Source: JAQBVV01 sp965249205
GTDB lineage: Bacteria; Acidobacteriota; Vicinamibacteria; Vicinamibacterales; UBA2999
Reading direction: 5' to 3'
Assembly: GCA_965249205.1 (NCBI GenBank)
Contig: CBDFLL010000004.1
Location: 806,001-870,000, forward strand
DNA: 64,000 bases
The notes under the pieces are model-generated. The model was not told the DNA's origin and searched no databases. It was given only the letters and a program-made list of their open reading frames with translations. The translations under genes and the position numbers were made by a program. Every line of letters begins with the position of its first letter. Position 1 is the stretch's first letter. This document shows positions 8,023-16,832 of this stretch, piece after piece.

Positions 8023-9558
8023 TTGCGCGTACACATCGTCAATCCGAGTCACTTTTCATTCGGGACGGCTTTCATTACACCGCGATGGATGTTTGTGCTT
8101 GCAGCGTCAACGCCGCCGAAATGGGGCGATCCGATCCTGAGCGACGAGTCGCTCGAGCCGTTCGACACTGACCGGCTGGACAAGGGCGACGTGGTCGGCA
8201 TCGGCCTTCACACCGGCAACGCCCTGGTCGGCTACGAGCTCGGCCAGCGTGCTCGTGCACGAGGGGCGTGGGTGGTGTACGGCGGCAGCCATCCGACGTT
8301 GTTTCCGGAAGAGGCACTCGATCGGGGCGGTGCGCACGCCGTCGTGAAGGGTGACGGCGACGTCGTCTGGGGTCAGGTGATCGAGGATTGCGTCGGTGGC
8401 GCGCCGCAGCAGATCTATAGCGGTGGGCGAATCGACGCAGGCAAGTTCAGAAAAGCGCGTTGGGATCTGATGAAGCGTGAGAGCTACGCGTGGGCGACGG
8501 TACAGACCGTGCGCGGATGTCCCAAGCACTGTTCGTTTTGCTCGGTGTGGCGCACCGATGGGCAAGAGCCTCGTCAACGCGATGTGCACCCGGTCATCGA
8601 GGAGATCGTCGAGCTGCGGCGCATGGGCTTCCGGTTCATCGCGCTGGCAGATGACAATTTTTACCCTGTCACGCTCGAAGACCTCAGGATGGCCTTCCGC
8701 CGTGCGGACAAGACGAGGTACAACGAGCTCAAGGCGCTTCGAGACGAGCGATTCGAGCTCATGGCACTGATGGCGGAACTGCCGAGCGATCTGAATTTCT
8801 TTACGCAGATCACGATGGAGTCCGCCGAGGATCCGGAGTTTCTCGACGCGATGCGGGCGGCGCGCATCAGAGGTGCGCTGGTCGGCGTAGAGGCGGTCAC
8901 CCCGGAAGGCTTGAAGGACGTCTACAAGGACTTCAACCTTGCCGGTGAGGATCTCGTGGAGCGTCTGCAGACGTTCCGCGAGCACGGAATCTACATCCTC
9001 GGCTCGTTTATTTTCGGTCTGCCCAGTGACCGTCCAGCGACGTTCGAGGCGACGGCCTCGCTGGCCAAGCGAGCCGACATCGCGTTCGCGCAGTTCGTGA
9101 CGTTGACGCCGTTCCCGGGCACGTTGGATTTTGAGAAGTGGGAGCGCGAACAGGGCGAGAACATGGCGATGGTGGACGGCATCCCGGTGTCGCGCCACTG
9201 GCTGATTCCGCAGGGAAAGCGGCCGAAGCTGCTCACCCCGCACCCGGTCATGTCTGGTGAGCAAATCCGACAGGGTACTCAGAAGGTGTGGAACGATTTC
9301 TACAGCCTGAAAGCGGCCTGGCGGCGGTCTGACATGCTGAAGAGCTACAAGAGCCGTGTCGCCTTTGTGGTCGCGTCGAAGGTCATGCTCCAGGCGTTCG
9401 GGAACACTGGGTTGTCGACCGACAGCGCACGCGCGTCCCGCGCAACAAAGTGGGGGGGCATCGGATTCTCGCTGCTGCAGAAGATGTTTGCGGCTCCACC
9501 GCTGCCGGATCTGATGGTGCCGACGACCCCGATGGCAGGAGAGAAGCCCGCGGCCTGA
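8023..9558 (+). CDS. B12-binding-domain radical SAM protein
   Basis: The start is TTG 8023, with GAGGGAGA a few bases upstream; the predicted protein has 511 residues. Residues 1-130 form a cobalamin-binding-like Rossmann domain (VVGIGLHTGNALVGYELG, WVVYGGSHPTLFPEEAL). The radical SAM core starts near residue 160 with Cys166-x3-Cys170-x2-Cys173 (RGCPKHCSFC). A C-terminal domain ends in a hydrophobic/proline-rich segment. Such enzymes use SAM and usually B12 for methylation or other radical chemistry; the substrate is unknown. The convergent neighbour is a cobalamin-binding-protein gene of the B12 uptake operon, which fits a B12 need. Confidence 0.85.
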   Translation: MRVHIVNPSHFSFGTAFITPRWMFVLAASTPPKWGDPILSDESLEPFDTDRLDKGDVVGIGLHTGNALVGYELGQRARARGAWVVYGGSHPTLFPEEALDRGGAHAVVKGDGDVVWGQVIEDCVGGAPQQIYSGGRIDAGKFRKARWDLMKRESYAWATVQTVRGCPKHCSFCSVWRTDGQEPRQRDVHPVIEEIVELRRMGFRFIALADDNFYPVTLEDLRMAFRRADKTRYNELKALRDERFELMALMAELPSDLNFFTQITMESAEDPEFLDAMRAARIRGALVGVEAVTPEGLKDVYKDFNLAGEDLVERLQTFREHGIYILGSFIFGLPSDRPATFEATASLAKRADIAFAQFVTLTPFPGTLDFEKWEREQGENMAMVDGIPVSRHWLIPQGKRPKLLTPHPVMSGEQIRQGTQKVWNDFYSLKAAWRRSDMLKSYKSRVAFVVASKVMLQAFGNTGLSTDSARASRATKWGGIGFSLLQKMFAAPPLPDLMVPTTPMAGEKPAA

Positions 9559-9566
9559 CCGGGCGG

Positions 9567-10385
9567 TTACGGGGACACCATCGGCGATCCGCCGGTGGCG
9601 GTTGCCGCACGGACCTGTGTCAGGATGCGGTGCAGTTGCCGTAGTCCCTCAGTCAACGCCGCCGGACCCGGCTGCAGGATGTGCGCCGACTTGATTTCAT
9701 AAATCTGTCCGTGACGGACAGCGGCGACGTTCGCCCAGCCGACCCGTGCCGCGATCCGTTCCCTCCGCACGGCCTTGCCGCACCAGGACGCGACGATGAC
9801 TTCGGGATCCCGACGCACCACATCCTCCGCCGTGACGATGCGGTCCCGTCCCATCTTTCCTTGTCTGAGCTCAGGAAAGATGGGTGCGCCTCCCGCGATC
9901 TCGACGAGTTCTTCCACCCACCGAATACCTGAAATGAGCGGATTGTCCCATTCTTCAAAGAAGACCCGAGGTCGAGGCAAGCCTGTGGTCACCTCGCGGA
10001 CGGCGTCGATTTCGAGCTCGAGCCTGGCGGCGAGGGCTTCGGCATCGTCGGCGCACCCCACCAGGCCACCCAGCACGCGAATCATCTGCAGGATCTCGGC
10101 GATGCTGCGCTGGTTGAAGACCGCCACCGGATAGCCCCGTCGGATGAGTTCGGCGGCGATGTCCGCCTGGAGGTCTGAGAAACCCAGTACCAGATCCGGC
10201 TTGAGTGCTTCGATCTTGCTGAAACGCGCGTTGAGAAACGCAGAGACGCGCGGTTTCCGGCGCGCTTCCGGCGGCCTGATCGTGTACCCGGACACCCCGA
10301 CAACGCGATCTCCTTGCCCAAGCAGATAGAGGGTTTCTGTTGTTTCCTCTGTGAGACACACGATACGGGAGGGATAGCTACTCAT
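9567..10385 (-). CDS. Cobalamin/corrinoid-binding protein, BtuF-like, without signal peptide
   Basis: The protein has 272 residues and the helical-backbone metal receptor fold. It opens SRIVCLTEETTETLYLLG and continues with VVGVSGYTIRP, KPDLVLGFSDLQ, and a C-terminal GQIYEIKSAHILQPGPA. BtuF proteins bind cobalamin for the BtuCD permease. No signal sequence precedes the mature-like N-terminus, so this copy may stay in the cytoplasm or need another export route. It is the fourth and last gene of a minus-strand B12 operon, 42 nt after a second BtuF-like gene that does have a signal peptide. Other corrinoids or siderophores remain possible ligands. Confidence 0.78.
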   Translation of the reverse strand: MSSYPSRIVCLTEETTETLYLLGQGDRVVGVSGYTIRPPEARRKPRVSAFLNARFSKIEALKPDLVLGFSDLQADIAAELIRRGYPVAVFNQRSIAEILQMIRVLGGLVGCADDAEALAARLELEIDAVREVTTGLPRPRVFFEEWDNPLISGIRWVEELVEIAGGAPIFPELRQGKMGRDRIVTAEDVVRRDPEVIVASWCGKAVRRERIAARVGWANVAAVRHGQIYEIKSAHILQPGPAALTEGLRQLHRILTQVRAATATGGSPMVSP

Positions 10386-10427
10386 CCGCCGACGCGCCCT
10401 TTCCGCTACTCGGCGGCAGCAGAATCG

Positions 10428-11357
10428 TCATTCGAACGCTTCCGGGTGCAGCGCGCGCGCCAGCGCTTGGGCGGCCAAACCCATGCGCGGGCCGGGAACC
10501 ACGAGATAGGAGCCCTCCAGAAAGTGTACGCGGCCGCCCCTGACGGCCGGGATCGACGCCAGCGTCGACCAGAGGGTCCGCTCGCGATCCAGATCCGTCG
10601 ACGCCATCATGCCCGCCGCGTGCAGCTCAACGATCGCCTCTGGCGCGCGCGCGAGCAGCGTCTCGTGCGAGGGCTGCACCGACTCCAGCCTCACGTCGGC
10701 GAATACGTTGGCGCCGCCAGCGATCTGCAGGATGTCGTCCAGGAAGCCGACGCCTCCGCTGACATACATCTGTTGCAGCAACTGTGGCTGCCGTGTGAGT
10801 ACGAGGAGGGTGCGCGGTCGTGCGTAGCCGTGGACCCTGGCCTGCACCGCGTCGAGCTGCGCCTGAATTTCGCGTGCCTTGCGCTCGCCGTCCGCCGCAT
10901 GACCGGTCGCGGCACCCAGGTCGCGGAGGGCTTGAAGAACCCCTGCCACGCCGCCGTGCCGGTAGGCGAACGTGCGTATCCCGGCCCGGGCCAGTTGTAC
11001 CTCCAGTTCGTTCTGCGACCCGTAGGTGAGCACGAGATCTGGCTGAAGCGAGAGGATACGTTCGACGTCAGGATCGAGCAGGGCGCCGACGCGCGGCAGC
11101 GCGTCAACTGCCGGTGGGAACTCGTCGTAGCTGCTCACGGCAATGACTTGGGAGCCCGCGCCAATCGCAAACAGCATTTCGGTCAGCGCCGGAACGAGCG
11201 AAATGATGCGCGTGACGGGCGCAGTGCTGTTGTCGGTGACTTGACGGGCAGCCACCGGTATGTCGCCGCCCGCAGGGAGCCCGGAGGCTCTCGGGCCTGG
11301 CACAGTCACCGCGACGAGCGCCCCGAGGAGAATCAGCCTTTTCGGATAAGTAGCCAT
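10428..11357 (-). CDS. btuF: ABC transporter substrate-binding protein for cobalamin (BtuF)
   Basis: The 309-residue protein has a signal peptide (MATYPKRLILLGALVAVTV), then the binding-protein domain: RIISLVPALTEMLFAIGAG, VIAVSSYDEFPP, LQPDLVLTYGS and GGANVFADV. I chose the start at 11357 because it gives a normal signal peptide; it overlaps the upstream permease gene by 25 nt. The family covers cobalamin and ferric-siderophore carriers. The cobalamin riboswitch at the head of the operon decides for B12. It would hand B12 to the permease (11333-12388) and ATPase (12704-13528) from the periplasm. Confidence 0.87.
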   Translation of the reverse strand: MATYPKRLILLGALVAVTVPGPRASGLPAGGDIPVAARQVTDNSTAPVTRIISLVPALTEMLFAIGAGSQVIAVSSYDEFPPAVDALPRVGALLDPDVERILSLQPDLVLTYGSQNELEVQLARAGIRTFAYRHGGVAGVLQALRDLGAATGHAADGERKAREIQAQLDAVQARVHGYARPRTLLVLTRQPQLLQQMYVSGGVGFLDDILQIAGGANVFADVRLESVQPSHETLLARAPEAIVELHAAGMMASTDLDRERTLWSTLASIPAVRGGRVHFLEGSYLVVPGPRMGLAAQALARALHPEAFE

Positions 11358-12388
11358 AGAAAAAACGGTCCTCCGAGCATGGCGGTTACGATGCCGACAG
11401 GCACTTCCACGGGCGCGAGCATCGTTCGCGCCACCAGGTCGCACGCCACCAGAAAAGCCGCACCAAAGAGCGCCGCCGCGGGCAGCACGATCCGGTGGTC
11501 CACACCTGCCATCAATCTCACGAGGTGGGGGACGACGATACCGACAAAACCAATCGGTCCGGCGAGTGACACGGCGGCACTCGTCGCGAGTGCTGCGCTG
11601 ATGAATGCGAGGCGCTGGGTCCTGGCGACGTCCACGCCACGCGTCGCGGCGGTCTCGGCACCGACACTCAGCACATTCAGCGACGACGACAGCCGCGCGA
11701 AGATCACAAACGCCACGACAACCAACGGCAGTGCGCCGAGAATCGGACCGAAACCGCCTACGTCAAGATCGCCCATCAACCACCGGACAGCGCGGTAGGT
11801 CTCGGCGAAGTCCCCCATGTACTGGACAAACAGAATCAGCGCGGAGAAAAACGAGTTCAACGTGACGCCGGCCAGCAGCAGCACCGACGTCGAGATGGGC
11901 CGGCCCGGCCGAGTAGCCATGGCATAGACGATGGCTGCGGAGAGAAACGCGCCGGCCAGGCTGGCGAGCGGCAACGGTGACAGAGGTCCGAGTGTGATGG
12001 CGGCGCCGAAGGAAATCGCCAGCATCGCGCCGAGCGCGGCGCCAGCGGAGACGCCTAGGGTGAACGGTGTCGCCAGGGGATTGCGCAGCAGCGCCTGCAG
12101 GACGACACCCGCCGAAGCGAGCGCGGCGCCGACCATCGCACCTGCCAGCACCCGCGGCAACCGGGCGATGAAGAAGATCTGGGCGTCCACGTTGTCGGTG
12201 AAAGGAATCGACTGGTCGAATACACGAGCCAGGCTGATCGATGTACTGCCCATCAACGGCGCCAGTAGACATGTGCCCAGCGCAAACGCACCGTAGGCCA
12301 GCAACGTCATGCCCAGTCGCGCTCGGATCGGTCGCGGCTGTGCGCGTGCGACAAAGCTGGCTGACTGAACAGATGTCATCGCACGCAT
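11333..12388 (-). CDS. btuC: FecCD/BtuC-type ABC transporter permease
   Basis: The 351-residue protein has about ten membrane helices. Family motifs include RLPRVLAGAMVGAALASAGV, ATPFTLGVSAGAALGA, and SLAGPIGFVGIVVPHLVRL close to the C-terminal part. It forms the channel for cobalamin across the inner membrane with BtuD and BtuF. Start codons lie at 12388 and 12379. The 5' end is unusual because a palindromic repeat begins only 2 nt upstream of the first ATG, so no normal ribosome binding site is visible. The repeat separates it from the ATPase gene by 315 bp. Confidence 0.9.
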   Translation of the reverse strand: MRAMTSVQSASFVARAQPRPIRARLGMTLLAYGAFALGTCLLAPLMGSTSISLARVFDQSIPFTDNVDAQIFFIARLPRVLAGAMVGAALASAGVVLQALLRNPLATPFTLGVSAGAALGAMLAISFGAAITLGPLSPLPLASLAGAFLSAAIVYAMATRPGRPISTSVLLLAGVTLNSFFSALILFVQYMGDFAETYRAVRWLMGDLDVGGFGPILGALPLVVVAFVIFARLSSSLNVLSVGAETAATRGVDVARTQRLAFISAALATSAAVSLAGPIGFVGIVVPHLVRLMAGVDHRIVLPAAALFGAAFLVACDLVARTMLAPVEVPVGIVTAMLGGPFFLWLLIRKG

Positions 12389-12390
12389 AG

Positions 12391-12576
12391 CGCGTTTTCG
12401 AGTTCTTCATGGCAACGAATAGCCGCTGCCGCAGCGTCACATTCGGGAGGCGAGTAGACCGGGGCAATCCATCGAGTACGCTCGCATGTGGCACTTGGCG
12501 CGTTTTCGACTCGAAAACGCGCTGGTCGCCCGAAGAAGTGCCACATCCGAGTACTACGTACAAGCCGAAAACGCGC
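12391..12576. repeat. Palindromic repeat module, CGCGTTTTCG type
   Basis: The outer arms CGCGTTTTCG (12391) and CGAAAACGCGC (12566) face each other. A perfect internal palindrome, GCGCGTTTTCG-ACT-CGAAAACGCGC, sits near 12498-12522. The flanking sequence shares GTTCTTCAT, CATGTGGCAC and CACATCCGAGTACTACG with the repeats at 37928 and 34480. The module lies inside the B12 operon. Confidence 0.85.
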
Positions 12577-12578
12577 CA

Positions 12579-12680
12579 GCGCGGATTTCATGAGCGTGTA
12601 GCCCCCGAGGGACCGCAGGCAGTTCCCTCCCGTCGGGGGGAGCACCACGACCGCCTGCGAGGCAGAAGTGAAATCCGCGC
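12579..12680. repeat. Palindromic repeat module, GCGCGGATTTCA type
   Basis: The arms GCGCGGATTTCA (12579-12590) and TGAAATCCGCGC (12669-12680) are perfect 12-bp inverted repeats around a 78-nt GC-rich loop. The same arms occur at 34720, 22540 and 42136. It abuts the CGCGTTTTCG module and ends 24 nt before the ATPase stop codon. Confidence 0.87.
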
Positions 12681-12703
12681 CCGGGCGCCGTCATACCAGC
12701 GAG

Positions 12704-13528
12704 TCACATCACGGGCCCAGGGGCGTGCCGGATGGGCACCACGGTCAGGTGGCCAGACGCCTCATGGAAGTGGACGTCAGCGTCGACATCGTAGAGCTGC
12801 TGAATCATGCTGGCTGTGAGCACCTCGCGGGTCGGGCCCTGGGCGAGGACCCGCCCAGACCGAACAAGGACCAGCGAATCGCAGAGCGAGGCTGCGAGAT
12901 TGAGATCGTGGGTGGCCAGCACCATCGAGACGCCACGGTCGTGATTGAGGCGATGGAGCAGCGACGCAACCTCCATCTGATACGCAAGATCAAGGGAGGC
13001 TGTGGGTTCGTCGAGCAGTAGGACGTCGGGTGACTGTGCCAGCGCGCTCGCGATCACGACGCGCTGTTTCTCCCCGCCGCTCAAAGTCATGTACGCGCGC
13101 TCCGCCAGATGAGCAGTGCCGGTGGCGGCGAGCGCGTCGCGCGCGATGGCAATGTCCTGGGGGCCCTCGAGCTGAAAGGCACCGAGGTGAGGGTGTCGGC
13201 CCATCAGCACCATCTCAAGGACGCTGTAGTCGAAGGCAGGGTGCGTTTCCTGAGGGACGACCGCGATCTGCCTGGCCAGTTCACGTCGTGGAATGCTGTG
13301 CACGGCGCGGTCGCTAAGCGTGACCACACCCTTGCGCGGACGCAGCACACCCGCCATCAGTTTGAGCAGCGTCGTCTTGCCGCAGCCATTCGGGCCGAGC
13401 AGGCCTGTCAGCGACCCGTGCTGGATGGTGACGGACACGTCGACCAACGAGAACGATCGCGTCGCCTCGCCGGGCGGGTGGTGTGTGGGGCCGTATCCGA
13501 ACGAAACGCGTTCGACCTGTAGGGTCAT
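12704..13528 (-). CDS. btuD: ABC transporter ATP-binding protein (BtuD)
   Basis: The 274-residue ATPase has Walker A GLLGPNGCGKTT (residues 42-53), a Q-loop in VVPQET, the signature LSGGEKQR (149-156), Walker B LLLDEPTAS (170-178) and an H-loop in LATHDLNLA. It belongs to the FecE/BtuD class. It powers cobalamin import together with the permease and binding proteins downstream. It is the first gene of the operon, with AGGAGA ahead of the ATG at 13528 and a cobalamin riboswitch in the leader. Confidence 0.92.
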   Translation of the reverse strand: MTLQVERVSFGYGPTHHPPGEATRSFSLVDVSVTIQHGSLTGLLGPNGCGKTTLLKLMAGVLRPRKGVVTLSDRAVHSIPRRELARQIAVVPQETHPAFDYSVLEMVLMGRHPHLGAFQLEGPQDIAIARDALAATGTAHLAERAYMTLSGGEKQRVVIASALAQSPDVLLLDEPTASLDLAYQMEVASLLHRLNHDRGVSMVLATHDLNLAASLCDSLVLVRSGRVLAQGPTREVLTASMIQQLYDVDADVHFHEASGHLTVVPIRHAPGPVM

Positions 13529-13597
13529 CGTCTCCTGTCGGCGTCCTTCGCGCCGAACTCGCTCTTGGTGGTGTGCCTGGTCATACGACCTGGCGAG

Positions 13598-13740
13598 CGA
13601 GCAACGGGAACAAGCGCCGGGGCAGGTTTCCTGACTTGCGGATTCGCGCGCGCTCGAATCCGCTTACAGTGGCGGGACCGTGTGGGTTTTTCACCCACTT
13701 CCCCTGCATCACCCGGGCGGTGTCGGTTGTGAGGCGAAGT
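13598..13740 (-). promoter_or_regulatory. Cobalamin riboswitch upstream of the B12 transport operon
   Basis: Reading the minus strand, the leader contains the conserved core elements in order: GGGGAAGTGGGTGAAAAACC, CACACGGTCCCGCCACTGT, a GC-rich variable hairpin, and the B12-box AAGTCAGGAAACCTGCC. These match the AdoCbl riboswitch consensus closely. The position 70-210 nt upstream of the ATPase start fits control of translation or transcription of the transporter by intracellular B12. Exact ends of P1 are approximate. Confidence 0.95.
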
Positions 13741-13771
13741 ATAGCACGCTAGAATTCGTTGGGGTTATGTC

Positions 13772-14875
13772 GTGAAATCACGGATTCAGTCTGCGGGGTT
13801 GGCCGACATCGACGACCGGCTTCGTGCCGGTGAGCGTCTGGCCGCGGCCGATGGTCTCCGGCTGTTCGAGTGTCCTGATCTCCTGGCCGTGGGCTCGTTG
13901 GCCAACCGCGAGCGGGAGAAGCGCCACGGGGCCCGGACGTACTTCAACTACAACCTGCGTCTCGAGCCGACCAATGTCTGCGTGGCCAACTGCCTGTTCT
14001 GTTCGTTCGCGCGCCTGAAACCATCCGACGACGCGGCGTACACGATGTCGCTCGAGCAGGCGTGGGACAAACTGCGACGGCGCGCGGATCAGCCTCTCAC
14101 CGAACTCCACATCGTCAACGGGCTGAATCCCGACCTACCCTTCAGCTACTACACAGAACTCCTCCAGGGTTTCAAGCGCATCCGACCTGGAATTCACCTG
14201 AAATGTTTCACAGCCGTGGAGGTCGCGTTCTTTGCTGATCTCTATGGCATGAGCGATGCGCAGGTGTTGCGCGAGTTGATGGACGCCGGGCTGGACTCGC
14301 TTCCCGGGGGGGGCGCCGAGATATTCGCGGAACGCGTGCGCCGTAAAATCTGCAACGACAAGTGTGGGACGGAGCGGTACCTCGACATCCACCGGACGGC
14401 GCACCGTCTCGGCATGCGCACGAACGTGACAATGTTGTACGGGCACATCGAGACGCTTGAGGAGCGGGTGGATCACATGCTGCGCGCGCGCTCGCTCCAG
14501 GATGAGACCGGGGGATTCCAGGCGTTTATTCCGCTGGCGTTCCACCCCGACAACAACCAGATGCGTAAGCTGCCCGCACCGAGCGCCACCGACACCTTGC
14601 GGGTGCATGCGGTGGCGAGGTTGATGCTCGACAACATCCCGCACATCAAGGCGTTCTGGATCGCGACGGGGGTCGACGTGGCGCAGGCAGCGCTCTGGTT
14701 TGGCGTGGATGACCTGGACGGCACGGTCCAGGAGGAGAAGATTTATCATATGGCCGGCTCCCCGACCCCTGAAGGTCTGACGATGACCCACCTGACCGAT
14801 CTCGTGCGTTCGGCTGGTCGGGAGCCACTTGAGCGTGACACCTTCTACAACGTCAAAGACACGATTTCCTGCTGA
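13772..14875 (+). CDS. mqnE: Aminodeoxyfutalosine synthase (radical SAM)
   Basis: The 367-residue protein has the radical SAM motif Cys70-x3-Cys74-x2-Cys77 (CVANCLFCSF), preceded by NYNLRLEPTNVC, typical of MqnE. Further family blocks are ELHIVNGLNPDLP, KCFTAVEV, LPGGGAEIF and TNVTMLYGHIET. MqnE joins 3-[(1-carboxyvinyl)oxy]benzoate to SAM-derived adenosine to give aminodeoxyfutalosine in menaquinone synthesis. MqnC shares the fold, but the GGGAEIF block and length point to MqnE. The start is GTG 13772; the gene diverges from the riboswitch-controlled B12 operon. Confidence 0.9.
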   Translation: MKSRIQSAGLADIDDRLRAGERLAAADGLRLFECPDLLAVGSLANREREKRHGARTYFNYNLRLEPTNVCVANCLFCSFARLKPSDDAAYTMSLEQAWDKLRRRADQPLTELHIVNGLNPDLPFSYYTELLQGFKRIRPGIHLKCFTAVEVAFFADLYGMSDAQVLRELMDAGLDSLPGGGAEIFAERVRRKICNDKCGTERYLDIHRTAHRLGMRTNVTMLYGHIETLEERVDHMLRARSLQDETGGFQAFIPLAFHPDNNQMRKLPAPSATDTLRVHAVARLMLDNIPHIKAFWIATGVDVAQAALWFGVDDLDGTVQEEKIYHMAGSPTPEGLTMTHLTDLVRSAGREPLERDTFYNVKDTISC

Positions 14876-14901
14876 CCCGGGTCGCTGTCGCGCGCTATAA
14901 T
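14872..14901 (+). promoter_or_regulatory. Possible sigma70-type promoter for nadA
   Basis: A perfect TATAAT at 14896-14901 sits 18 nt after CTGACC (14872), a weak -35. It lies about 100 nt upstream of the nadA start. A leader with TCTCC/GGAG hairpin potential and CGGCCTTTTTA follows. Confidence 0.4.
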
Positions 14902-15003
14902 CTCTGCAGGTCCAAGCGTCTCCGGGCAGGAGTAGTCCGGGTGGGGTTTCGGCCTTTTTAATGTGCTGACTTTGCGAAAAATTTCACAAGCTTGACTAAG
15001 ACC

Positions 15004-16140
15004 ATGTCGTCCACTATTTCGTTGCTGACCGAATTCGAGGCGGCGCACATCTCGGAGCGCCAGGTGCTTCCCGAGCGGTATCTGGGTCTGTCGGATGCCG
15101 AGATGGACTCGCGGATAGCCGCGGCGCGTGAGACGCTCGGCCGGCGCCTCTTGATCCTCGGCCATCACTACCAGCGTGACGAGGTGATCAAGTTTGCCGA
15201 CCACACCGGCGATTCATTCCGGCTGGCACGCAGCGTCGCGTCTAGCCCAAACGCGGAGTACATCGTCTTCTGCGGCGTGCATTTCATGGCCGAGAGCGCC
15301 GACGTACTCGGTGCCCCGCACCAGCATGTCATCCTGCCGGATCTGGCCGCCGGATGCTCGATGGCCGACATGGCGGAGCCTGATCAGCTCGAAAACTGCT
15401 GGGAAGAGCTGACGCAGATGGGCATTCCCGGCGTCGTGCCGGTCACGTATATCAATTCGGCAGCCGCGATTAAGGCCTTTGTCGGAGAACGCGGCGGCAC
15501 CGTCTGCACGTCATCCAACGCCACCGCGACGTTGCGGTGGGCCTTCGCGCGCGGCGAGAAGGTGCTGTTTCTGCCGGATCAGCACCTCGGACGCAACACC
15601 GCATACAGGATGGGCATCGCGCTCAACGAGATGGTGGTGTGGGATCCGTATGAAATGTTCGGTGGGCTCGATCCGGACCAGGTGGCGCGCGCGAAGATGA
15701 TCCTCTGGAAGGGGCACTGCTCGGTCCACGAACGTTTCTCCGTGCAGCAGATCGCCGCCATCAGGACGCAGCACCCGGGTGTGCGCGTCATCGTGCACCC
15801 CGAGGTGCCATGGGAGGTCGCCGAGGCCGCCGACGACTGCGGCAGCACGGAGTACATCATCAAGACGATTACCAGTAGTCCAATCGGTTCCATCTGGGCC
15901 GTCGGTACCGAGGTTCACCTCGTGAATCGCCTCGCTGACGATCTCGCGCCGGACCGCACCGTCCTGTCGCTCGATCGCTTCGGTTGCCTGTGCTCAACGA
16001 TGTTCCGCGTGTCGCCGAACCACCTGCTGTGGATCCTGGAGGCGCTCGTGGAGGGGCAGGTCCACAACCAGATCGTCGTGCCGGACGACCAGAAGCACTG
16101 GACGCGGGTCGCGCTTGATCGGATGTTGTCTATCCGATAG
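15004..16140 (+). CDS. nadA: Quinolinate synthase
   Basis: This enzyme of about 378 residues condenses iminoaspartate with dihydroxyacetone phosphate to quinolinate, the de novo NAD precursor. It shows the NadA pattern LILGHHYQRDEV (residues 50-61), FCGVHFMAESAD with cluster ligand Cys90, VCTSSNAT with the second Cys, FLPDQHLGRNT, VHPEVPWEV, and GCLCSTMFR with the C-terminal cluster Cys. These ligate the oxygen-sensitive 4Fe-4S cluster. An in-frame TTG at 14992 is an alternative start; I prefer ATG 15004. No nadB or nadC is in the window. Confidence 0.95.
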   Translation: MSSTISLLTEFEAAHISERQVLPERYLGLSDAEMDSRIAAARETLGRRLLILGHHYQRDEVIKFADHTGDSFRLARSVASSPNAEYIVFCGVHFMAESADVLGAPHQHVILPDLAAGCSMADMAEPDQLENCWEELTQMGIPGVVPVTYINSAAAIKAFVGERGGTVCTSSNATATLRWAFARGEKVLFLPDQHLGRNTAYRMGIALNEMVVWDPYEMFGGLDPDQVARAKMILWKGHCSVHERFSVQQIAAIRTQHPGVRVIVHPEVPWEVAEAADDCGSTEYIIKTITSSPIGSIWAVGTEVHLVNRLADDLAPDRTVLSLDRFGCLCSTMFRVSPNHLLWILEALVEGQVHNQIVVPDDQKHWTRVALDRMLSIR

Positions 16141-16204
16141 CCTCGGAGTACCATCGTTGGTTCAGGCGTCTCGCAACGGGGCGCGCTGCGTACGAGGAGA
16201 ACTC

Positions 16205-16801
16205 ATGGCGCACGAACTTCCAACGCTCCCCTATGACCTCGCTGCCCTCGAACCTCACGTCGATGCGCAGACGATGCAGATCCATCACGGGAAGCATCAT
16301 CAGGCCTACGTCACCAACTTGAACGCCGCGTTAGACAAGCATCCCGAATTGCACTCGAAGAGTCTCGACGATCTCTGCAGCGGGATAAGCGGTATCCCGG
16401 AGGATGTGCGGACCGCCGTTCGCAACAATGGCGGTGGTCACTGGAACCATTCGCGATTCTGGACGTGCATGGCGCCCAATGCCGGTGGCACGCCGACCGG
16501 CAAGATCGCTGATGCGATCAACGCCGCGTTCGGGAGCTTCGACGCCTTCAAGGAGCAGTGGGGCAAGGCGGGCGTCGGCCGATTCGGTAGCGGGTGGGTC
16601 TGGCTGGTGAACGACGGTGGCAAGGTCTCGATCACGAGCACGCCCAACCAGGACAATCCGCTCATGGACGGCAAGACGGCGATTCTTGGGCTCGATGTCT
16701 GGGAGCACGCCTACTATCTGAAGTACCAGAATCGACGGCCCGACTACATCAAGGCATGGTGGAACGTTGTGAACTGGTCCGAGGTGAACAAGGCGCTCTG
16801 A
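16205..16801 (+). CDS. sodA: Superoxide dismutase (Mn/Fe family)
   Basis: The 198-residue cytoplasmic enzyme has all four metal ligands in place: His27 (QIHHGKHH), His79 (GGGHWNHS), Asp164 and His168 (LGLDVWEHAYY). The block HWNHSRFWTCMAPNAGG favours manganese or a cambialistic enzyme, although metal choice cannot be fixed from sequence. No signal peptide is present. The ATG at 16205 follows GAGGAG. It stands alone and is followed by a strong stem-loop. Confidence 0.93.
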   Translation: MAHELPTLPYDLAALEPHVDAQTMQIHHGKHHQAYVTNLNAALDKHPELHSKSLDDLCSGISGIPEDVRTAVRNNGGGHWNHSRFWTCMAPNAGGTPTGKIADAINAAFGSFDAFKEQWGKAGVGRFGSGWVWLVNDGGKVSITSTPNQDNPLMDGKTAILGLDVWEHAYYLKYQNRRPDYIKAWWNVVNWSEVNKAL

Positions 16802-16832
16802 GTCCTCTTCGACGACCTTCTGGAAGGTGAGA

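Noticed and set aside
8107..9264. A 385-codon minus-strand open frame antisense to the radical SAM gene
   Set aside because: The composition is typical of a complementary shadow of GC-rich coding sequence; the plus-strand frame has intact Cys and B12 motifs.
10314..11798. A 494-codon plus-strand open frame over the BtuF and BtuC genes
   Set aside because: It runs antisense to three real genes and has no recognisable domain.
14902..15003. A possible NAD+-sensing riboswitch in the nadA leader
   Set aside because: Such riboswitches occur upstream of nadA in acidobacteria, but I could not find the core CAACAACCCC-type element here; only a small TCTCC/GGAG hairpin and a T-run are visible.
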